Positions 57,976 through 64,000 of a stretch of 64,000 nucleotides of DNA are shown here, piece by piece; the first letter of the stretch is position 1, and each line of letters starts with the position of its first letter. The position numbers and the translations under genes are program-made. The notes beneath the pieces were generated by a model, which did no database searches, was not told where the DNA came from, and was given only the letters and a program-made list of their open reading frames with translations. Source of the DNA: Gaiellaceae bacterium (GTDB lineage Bacteria > Actinomycetota > Thermoleophilia > Gaiellales > Gaiellaceae); assembly GCA_030446625.1 (NCBI GenBank), contig JAUJMY010000018.1, forward strand, positions 1 through 64,000. The letters are read 5' to 3'.

Positions 57976-58039
57976 CCGCTTTCCACAGCCCCTGTGGAAT
58001 CCCTCAAACGAGGGATGCCGCAGGGGCGTGGAAAAGCGG
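57976..58039. terminator. Compound 64-nt hairpin after the transporter operon
   Basis: Three stacked helices are visible. The outer CCGCTTTCCAC pairs with GTGGAAAAGCGG (one bulge), the middle GCCCCTG pairs with CAGGGGC, and the inner ATCCCTC with loop AAAC pairs with GAGGGAT. It lies 7 bp after the LuxR gene stop. A terminator is the simplest reading, but its size and regularity also fit a structured RNA or small palindromic repeat element. Confidence 0.65.
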
Positions 58040-58194
58040 AGGCTACGTTTGCTCTACCAGGACTTGAGCCCGCCCGCCACTGCGGCGCGCGAGACCAGAC
58101 TAACCACTGACTTGAACACGGCTTCTCCTGAAGCTCGGGGTACTGAGGCGCGCCAAGCGTATAACCCTTTCGAGGGATACTCAAGAGAGTTGAC
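58040..58194. other. Leader region of the HD-GYP gene
   Basis: This 155-bp stretch between the compound hairpin and the HD-GYP gene has no convincing gene. It contains short inverted repeats (GGCTTC/GAAGC around 58123-58137, CCCT-TTCG-AGGG at 58165-58176). Its base composition marks the start of the less GC-rich block that runs to about 62.9 kb. Confidence 0.35.
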
Positions 58195-59571
58195 GTGAGA
58201 ATTCAGCAGCTTTGGCCGCAGTGGGTTCGAGAGGTTGAGAGGCGGTCGGCGGTTTATGCGCTCGCGCTGGCCATCGCCGCACTCATTGCGGGCGCCGCCC
58301 TCGTCGCAGCCGGGCACGGCGTCGGCGAGCCATGGGTTGTGATCACGCTCGCTGCAGTAGCGGCGATCGCCGAGCGCGGAAGCGTACGAATCGGCAACGC
58401 TACGGAGCAGTCGATTTCGCTTCTCCCAACGCTCTTCGCCGCTGTCCTGTTTGGACCTATCGCGGCCATGATCGTCGGGGCTGCGTCGATGCTCGGCGAT
58501 GTGCGCCGGCCACTCCTGAAGGTGCCTGCGTACGCCGGCAGTCGCGCGTTGACGGGCGCTGCGGCGGCATTCGCCGCAGGAGCAGTCGCGGGCGTCGCAC
58601 CAAACGGTATGGGCGAGGTCGCTCTCGCCACCGTATCCGGCGCAACGACGGCCGAGTTCCTCGATGTCGTCTTCGTCTTGCTCGCACGCCGGGTGCGTGG
58701 GATCAATAACGAAGGTGTCGTTCGTACACACGCGCCGATCCTCGCTCTCTCGGTCGCGCTTTACAGTCCGATCGTTTCATTCCTTGCCCACGCGTACACG
58801 GCGATCTCGCCGTGGACGCTTCCGCTCTTCCTCATCCCGGCGCTCGCGGCGCAGCGGCTATTCGCCCTTTACCAGGACCAGCGGCGTCTCGCGGGAGATC
58901 TCGTCTCTGCGAATGAGCGCCTTGAGCGCGCCAACCTCTCGTTCGCGACTGCCTTGGTCGCGACCTTGGATGCCCGTGATAGGTACACGGCTGGCCATTC
59001 TGCGGCTGTCGCGATTTACGCACGTGACATTGCTGAACGGATGGCGCTGGATGAGCGCGATCGGCAGTTGGCACACTTGTGCGGGCTGGTGCATGACATT
59101 GGGAAGATCGGCTTGCCGCCGGGCCTGTTGGAGAAGCCGGGCCCGCTATCGCTCGACGAGCGACGTCAAATGGAGCGGCACTCCGCGATCGGCGAGCGAA
59201 TCCTCGCGAAGGTCGAAGATTATTCCGAGATCGCCGCGGTCGTTAGACATCATCATGAGCGCGTCGACGGCGGCGGGTACCCCGATCGACTTTACGGCGA
59301 CGCAATTCCGGTCCTCGCGAAGATCGTTGCTGTCGCAGATGCATACAACGCGATGACATCGGACAGGCCATACCGCGACGCGATGCCGAGCCGCGTCGCG
59401 CGGCTTCGGCTGGCACAAGCTGTCGAGTCGCAGTTTGATACTTCCGTCGTAGCAGCCTTCGAAGCGATCCTTGCGGCTGCGCCGGAGAGCTATCGCGTCG
59501 CGACGCACGACGAGTTTAACTTCGAGGCACAGGAGCGCGCAGCGGCGTCTCCTGCCGCGCGTGCGGTATAG
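58195..59571 (+). CDS. Membrane HD-GYP domain protein
   Basis: The 458-aa protein has about eight membrane segments in residues 20-215 (MASE-like sensory region) and a C-terminal HD-GYP domain: LDARDRYTAGHSAAVAIYA, LCGLVHDIGKIGLPP, HSAIGERIL, VVRHHHERVDGGGYPDRLYGDAIP, DAYNAMTSDRPYR. The HD and GYP residues are intact, so cyclic-di-GMP (or related cyclic dinucleotide) hydrolysis is expected. GTG 58195 start. Its end overlaps the convergent LuxR coding region by 56 bp. Confidence 0.92.
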   Translation: MRIQQLWPQWVREVERRSAVYALALAIAALIAGAALVAAGHGVGEPWVVITLAAVAAIAERGSVRIGNATEQSISLLPTLFAAVLFGPIAAMIVGAASMLGDVRRPLLKVPAYAGSRALTGAAAAFAAGAVAGVAPNGMGEVALATVSGATTAEFLDVVFVLLARRVRGINNEGVVRTHAPILALSVALYSPIVSFLAHAYTAISPWTLPLFLIPALAAQRLFALYQDQRRLAGDLVSANERLERANLSFATALVATLDARDRYTAGHSAAVAIYARDIAERMALDERDRQLAHLCGLVHDIGKIGLPPGLLEKPGPLSLDERRQMERHSAIGERILAKVEDYSEIAAVVRHHHERVDGGGYPDRLYGDAIPVLAKIVAVADAYNAMTSDRPYRDAMPSRVARLRLAQAVESQFDTSVVAAFEAILAAAPESYRVATHDEFNFEAQERAAASPAARAV

Positions 59572-60079
59572 CGTCATCTTCCGCGGCAATCAGAGCGGCT
59601 TCAGTCCGCGACCGAACCCCCAGCTTCCGCAAGATGTGTCGCACGTGGACTTTTGCGGTTACTTCGCTGATTACGAGCGTCTTCGCGATCTCGCGGTTCG
59701 TACGGCCGCGACTGATTAGCTCAAGCACCTCACGCTCACGCGTTGTTAATGCTCCCGCAGTTTGCGCGGTGCGCCGAACGCTGATCCCCGCGTCTACTGC
59801 TAAGGCGTCATCGCGTGCAGCGCTCAGAATATTCAGCAGGTGATCGTCGTCCATGACTTCGCGCATCGCAGGAACAAGCGCAGGAAACGCGCGATACGCG
59901 CAGACGAACGACTCGACGTTGCCGGTGCGGTCAATGGCATCGCGCATTGAAGCAACTGCAGCTCGCTGGCAGTCATTCCTTCGCAGAGCGACGACTGTAC
60001 GCACCGCTGTCGCGAGCACTTGAGCCTCAACCCCGTTCGTGAGCTTCTTTGCCTTGGCGGCGAGCCTAAGAACTCGAAT
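59516..60079 (-). pseudogene. C-terminal part of a LAL/LuxR regulator split by an IS element
   Basis: The readable part runs from the IS boundary (IRVLRLAAKAKKLTNGVEAQVLATAVR) through a helical region to a LuxR HTH: LTTREREVLELISRGRTNREIAKTLVISEVTAKVHVRHILRKLG, ending at 59516. A GTG at 60019 could produce a 167-aa free HTH protein. Joined across the IS to the part at 60960-63001, the frame is restored and gives about 867 aa, the usual size of LAL regulators. Confidence 0.88.
60066..60079. repeat. Left half of a palindromic IS target
   Basis: CTAAGAACTCGAAT here is the exact reverse complement of 60960-60973 on the far side of the IS. Joined with a 2-bp (AT) target duplication removed, the two halves make a perfect 26-bp palindrome centred on GAATTC, which was the probable target site inside the regulator gene. 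Confidence 0.8.
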
Positions 60080-60889
60080 CAGAATGAGTTCTGGAGCCTC
60101 CTGAAGCAGACGAGGCAGCAGCCGAGTGCGAGGAAGGCCTCGTGGATTTCGTGACGGCGGTCGTAGCGGACGAGCAGCCGCTTGAAGTGGTGCAGCCAGG
60201 CGAAGGTCCGCTCCACGACCCAGCGGGCGCGGCCGAGCCCGGAGCCGTGCTCGGTCTGGCGGCGAGCGATCTCCGAGCCGATGCCGCGTCGGCGTAGCTC
60301 GCGCCGGTACTTGTCGTGGTCGTAGCCGCGGTCGGCGGTGACGCGCTCGGGCCGCCGGCGAGGGCGACCGACGCGACCGCGCACGGGCGGGACCGCTCGA
60401 GCAGCGGGATCAGCTGGGTGACGTCGTTGCGGTTACCGCCCGTGAGCGTCCAGGCGAGCGGGATCCCGCTCGCATCGACCAGGAGGTGGTGCTTGGAGCC
60501 GTTTCTGGCTCTATCAACCGGGCTCGGGCCCGTCTCGGAGCCCCTTTTTCGCCTGCACGTGGCTCGAGTCGGCCACCGCCCGCGACCACTCGATCTCACC
60601 AGCGGCGCGCAACTCGTCCAACAACAACGCATGCAGCCGCTCCCACACTCCCGCCCGCTGCCACTCGTCCAGGCGGCGGTAGCAGGTCGAGCCCGAGCCG
60701 AAGCCGAGCTCAAGCGGCAGATGCCGCCATGCGATCCCCGTGTGCAACACGAACAGGATCCCCCTGTAGCGCAGCACGATCGTCCAAACGCTTGCGGCCC
60801 GGAAACCGAAAGCGTCGCTCTACTCTCGGCAGCAGCGGCTCGACGCGCTCCCACAGCGCGTCGGACACAACCCACGGCGCGACAGCCAT
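60079..60889 (-). pseudogene. IS5-family DDE transposase, three frame breaks
   Basis: From ATG 60889 the protein reads VVSDALWERVEPLLPRVERRFRFPGRKRLDDR. It then shifts (extra A in CTACAGGGGG, about 60773) to GILFVLHTGIAWRHLPLELGFGSG and AVADSSHVQAKKG with the first Asp. It shifts again near 60520 to KHHLLVDASGIPLAWTLTGG, and near 60385 to VTADRGYDHDKYRREL (second Asp) and RARWVVERTFAWLHHFKRLL (Glu). Every conserved region is present in order. Some IS5 elements use one programmed frameshift, but three breaks argue for decay or sequence errors. Confidence 0.85.
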
Positions 60890-60959
60890 CGGCACCCCTC
60901 CCAGCTTGACGACGGATGCCGACGGCCTTCGTCATCAGGGAACGGGTCCCTTCATTTCG
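60080..60959 (-). mobile_element. IS5-family insertion sequence (about 880 bp)
   Basis: Boundaries are inferred from the split regulator: excising this segment with one copy of a 2-bp AT target duplication restores the host frame. Size fits short IS5-family elements. The ends carry only short imperfect inverted repeats (CAGAATGA at the left, CGAAATGA read inward from the right). It contains one transposase gene on the minus strand with three frame breaks. Confidence 0.82.
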
Positions 60960-63001
60960 ATTCGAGTTCTTAGCGCGTCTGGCATGTCATCTACGCATGC
61001 CAACGCGAGCGCGTGCGTCGCGAGGTACTCGCCCCACATGGACGCAGACGGTGTCCGTCGCGGCCGCGCTGCTGAAACAGCGACTGCAGCCCGCGCACGT
61101 CCCTGAGCAAGAAGCACTCGGGCTCGGATTGCGCGCGCGTCGAGTTGTCCGTGAACATCGCCTCCGCGTTCGACCAGTTCATCCAGCCGCCGCAGCAAGC
61201 GGTGCGCTTCCGCAAACATTCGCAGCCCTTGGTTTGCGATCGCCTGGGTGGCAAGTGCGCTCGGCTCGACGAACGGCAGCTTGTATCGTGCAGCCTCGTC
61301 AATCTCCTCATGCGTTGCCTCAAGAGCTTCGACGAACAGCCCACTAAGAGCGAGACACCGTGCATACATGTTCAGGAAAGACGTCTTAACGAACGGATCT
61401 TGAGCGTGTACACACAGCGGATACGCTGCGCGTAATGCGCCTAGAGCGTCGGCGACGCAGCCGCCGCGGACGCCGCACGAGTACGCGGCGTTGGCCACTC
61501 GGAGTTTGTGCTCGGCGGTTTTATCGTCGAACGCGCGCAGCGCCGCGAGGAGGTCGTCTGCCTGGGGAAGCTCAAGAAGATTCGCTGAAATGAACTGTCC
61601 CCATAGCGCGTCGCGCAGATCACGCTCGCTGGTCGCGAGGTCGCGAGCGGCTGTGAAACTCTGCAACGATTCACGGTAATCATCAGCGAAGATGCTACTG
61701 CTCCCCGCCGAGATGAGTGCTTGTGCTTTGAAGGTACTAGACGGCGCCGCGCTGCATGCCGCGAGCGACAGCAGACGTGCCCGCTCGTAGTCACCTTCAC
61801 TCAACGCGAGCTTGGCGTCCGCAAGGTCGACGGCCGGCGACTCAAGCTGGAACCTTCGCGCGAGCCCGACCCACCGTTGTAGCGTCCCGACTCGACCCTG
61901 GTCGATGAGAGCCGGGACTGCTGCGTCTAGCAATGCGCGCAGCAATGGCGCGGAGTCAAATCGCTCCGCGAGCGAAAAGGCGTTGTCCCACCGGCCCGCG
62001 CTGATGAGCTTGAGGCCGACGTCGCAGACCACCGCCTCCGTCCGGCCTGCACCGCCTTCCTGAAGCTTGTTGATGAGGAACTCCCGCAGTAGCGGGTGGA
62101 GTTCGTAATCACCGCGAGTGGCCGGGGCGATCGCTCCAACCGTCAATCCAGCAGCAATCGCGCGCTCCGCCAAAGGACCGACAAGTTCAGTCGAAGTCGT
62201 CAGGGATATCCGCTCCAACAGCGCGAGTTTGTACAACGGAATTCGTAGATCGTCCGCTACGGCCTCAAGAAGTTCCTGTGCAAAGAAGTCGTACAGCGTC
62301 TTCGATAAGACGTCGATCGGTGTCGCGCGCTCATGGGTCAGTGCGGCGAGTCCGATGACGGCGGGCCACCCATCCGCGAGTGCGAACAGCCCGGGAAGTT
62401 TCTTGTCTTTCAAGACCTCGTTGGCCTCGATCTGAGAGAACGCGAGGGACGCCCGCCCTAACTCCTCAATCTCGCCGTAGAGGATCTGCCGCGCGGTGGC
62501 CCACGACGGTCGCTCCCGAGAAGCGATGAGTATGCGCACCCGAGACAGCTCGACGAAAGCCGCGGTGAAGCGTTCCGCTGTGGCCGACCCGACGATGTTC
62601 TGGTAGTCATCGATGACGAGCCACGTCCCGTCGGGCCAGTGCCGGAGATCTTCGGCGAAGACTTCGGCAAGTGCGACGACGTCGTCATCTGAGATAGGCG
62701 CCGCGCTGACGCGGGTCAATGCCCGTTCGCCAGCACGGCGCTGGACCGCTTGGCACGCGGCGGCAAGTCCGCGGGTCAGCACGATCACGTCAGTCGCTGC
62801 GTCCGTTGCCGCATACCACGCGACGCGACACGTAGCTTCGCCCGACCACTCGCGCGCGAGCGTCGTCTTACCGTAACCCGCGGGTGCGACGAGCATGATG
62901 ATTCGCGCGCTCGTCTCGTCGAGCAGCCGCGTGAGCCGCGGTCGTTTGATGATGTGACGACGCGCGGGTGCGACGAAGTCGGTGCGCTCGAGTCCTTCCA
63001 T
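60960..63001 (-). pseudogene. N-terminal part of a LAL-type LuxR regulator, interrupted by IS
   Basis: From ATG 63001 the protein has the LAL/MalT pattern: VAPARRHIIKRPRLTRLLDET, Walker A VAPAGYGKTTLAREW, Walker B WLVIDDYQNI, an NB-ARC-like ATPase, a winged helix region (YELHPLLREFLINKL) and a long TPR-like helical array up to DDMPDALRTR at the IS boundary. LAL regulators bind ATP and an inducer before activating transcription; without the HTH this part alone cannot bind DNA. It may still be translated, ending inside the IS at 60935. Confidence 0.9.
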
Positions 63002-63117
63002 CCCGCTGCGCGGGCGCCGCATCCCGCCTCGCGGAGGTTACAACGGCTCGTGCGGCCGCGCGACCTGTCGGAAAACGCCGTGCCCGCGAGGCCGGAGCGT
63101 CGCGGGCACGGGTGCCG

Positions 63118-63381
63118 TCAGTCCCCCGAGTCGGAGCTCGACTCGAGGCTTTGGAGGAGGGGGTCCCTCCCCGTCTTCGCCCGGTACGCGACCGGGATCT
63201 GCCGCCGCCGTGCGACGCCGAGCTTCTGACGCAGCGCGTCGCAATGCGCCTTCGCCGTTCGTGGAGAGATACCGAGCCGCTCTCCCACCTCTTCGTTCGA
63301 GCAGCCGGCGGCGATCAACGCGACGACCTGACGCTGCCGCTCCGTGATCGCGGGCGGCGTATCTGCGAGAGCGTTGTTCAT
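63118..63381 (-). CDS. Small LuxR-type HTH protein
   Basis: The 87-aa protein consists of a GerE/LuxR HTH (ITERQRQVVALIAAGCSNEEVGERLGISPRTAKAHCDALRQKLGV) with a short C-terminal tail (DPLLQSLESSSDSGD). It lies 116 bp upstream of the split LAL regulator on the same strand. The flanks 63002-63117 and 63382-63499 contain no other gene I can support. Confidence 0.85.
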   Translation of the reverse strand: MNNALADTPPAITERQRQVVALIAAGCSNEEVGERLGISPRTAKAHCDALRQKLGVARRRQIPVAYRAKTGRDPLLQSLESSSDSGD

Positions 63382-63499
63382 GCGCCGAAGCTAACGCCGC
63401 GCAGCCGCCGTGCCTATTGACCGAAAGGCGTATTTGAGAGGCGTACGAATCGTGGTGGGGAAACGCGAGCGACTGCGTACCACCGCTACGCTCGCGCGG

Positions 63500-63985
63500 A
63501 TGCGGTGGGCGATCTCCGGCGGCGCGGGCTTCCTCGGGCTCCACCTCGCGCGGCGGCTGCTGGACGACGGGCACGCGGTGCGCACGCTGGACGTGGCGCC
63601 GCTCGACGACGAGCGCCTCGAGCGCGACGTCGAGGAGCTGCGCGGCGACGTGCGCGACCAGCGCAGCGCGCGGGAGCTCGTGCGCGGCGCGGACGTCCTC
63701 GTGCACGCCGCGGCGGCGCTCCCCACCCAGGCGTCGCGGGAGCACATCTTCTCGGTCAACGTCGGCGGGACGGCGACGCTCCTCGCGGCCGCGCGGGAGC
63801 ACGCCGTCGGGCGCGTCGTCTTCGTCTCCTCGACCGCGGTCTACGGCGTCCCGAAGGTGCACCCGATCGCCGAGGACGCCTCGCTCGTCGGCGACGGCCA
63901 CTACGGCGCGTCGAAGATCGAGACGGAGGGCGTCTGCCGCGACTTCGGGGCGCGCGGGCGCGACGTCGTCGTGCGGCTCTCGTGA
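63500..63985 (+). pseudogene. NAD-dependent epimerase/dehydratase, truncated
   Basis: From ATG 63500 the protein has the extended SDR pattern: WAISGGAGFLGLHLARRLL (GxxGxxG NAD motif), LVHAAAALP, VNVGGTATLLAAA, VFVSSTAVYG (active Ser) and YGASKIETE (YxxxK). It then stops at a TGA (63983-63985) after RDVVVRLS, where relatives continue with about 150 more residues. A frameshift just before the stop or real truncation is likely; the window ends 15 bp later so the 3' part cannot be seen. Confidence 0.8.
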
Positions 63986-64000
63986 AGCGGCCATAGGATG

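Noticed and set aside
58040-58100. tRNA- or tmRNA-like sequence (minus strand contains GGCTCAAGTCCTGG)
   Set aside because: No acceptor, D or anticodon arms can be folded around it, so it is not a tRNA or tmRNA.

Overview
This 64 kb window is high-GC, gene-dense bacterial DNA. Many genes start with GTG, adjacent genes often overlap by 1-14 bp, and SOS boxes are of the CGAAC-N4-GTTCG type used by Gram-positive LexA. I read it as an actinobacterial chromosome, probably a deep lineage such as Thermoleophilia. That placement is inferred from gene content and style, not from a marker comparison.

Layout. (1) 1-6.1 kb: purine genes purC, purB, a small-molecule kinase, purE, purD and purA, plus two small proteins. 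(2) 6.2-11.7 kb: dnaB (carrying an intein), a secreted protein, rplI, rpsR, ssb and rpsF. (3) 11.8-20.3 kb: an amidohydrolase, a selenocysteine tRNA, a DUF192 protein, hydantoinase genes hyuA/hyuB, a sigma-factor/bifunctional-nuclease fusion carrying a 55-bp tandem duplication, an Mrp ATPase and a nitrilase. (4) 20.3-25.0 kb: a tight operon selA, O-methyltransferase, acetyltransferase, DUF402 protein, selB. With the tRNA, three of the four core selenocysteine components lie within 12 kb. (5) 25.2-27.7 kb: a coupled membrane protein/TPR protein/AAA+ ATPase operon of unknown role. (6) 27.7-36.5 kb: LOG protein, M50 protease, MoaD-MoaE fusion, a Thr/Gly low-complexity secreted protein, L,D-transpeptidase, B12-dependent mutase large subunit, a 98-aa protein flanked by two identical palindromes, a nucleotidyltransferase and an ABC-2 exporter. 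(7) 36.5-50.4 kb: glycosyltransferase, orphan receiver, secG, tldE/tldD, tRNA-Leu, lexA, a zinc-ribbon protein, rnpB, a NarL-type two-component pair, a histone deacetylase-like enzyme, 5'-3' exonuclease, topoisomerase III and a primary-like sigma factor. (8) 50.5-57.6 kb: an ABC ATPase remnant, an NlpC/P60 hydrolase and a complete dipeptide/oligopeptide ABC transporter operon. (9) 57.6-64 kb: a more AT-rich regulatory block with an HD-GYP protein, two small LuxR proteins and a large LuxR (LAL) regulator split by an IS5-family element, then a truncated epimerase.

Several genes that are otherwise intact carry single frame breaks (hyuB, the sigma fusion, the TPR gene, the nucleotidyltransferase, the ABC-2 ATPase, the Dpp ATPase twice, the transposase three times, and probably the L,D-transpeptidase and epimerase). 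The number suggests residual sequence errors in the assembly, real decay, or both. Coordinates for these genes span the apparent full gene.

The most notable items are the selenocysteine locus with its three embedded genes of unexplained role, the sigma/nuclease fusion with an internal start, the AAA+/TPR/membrane operon, the palindrome-flanked 98-aa gene, and SOS boxes placed before ssb and dnaB.
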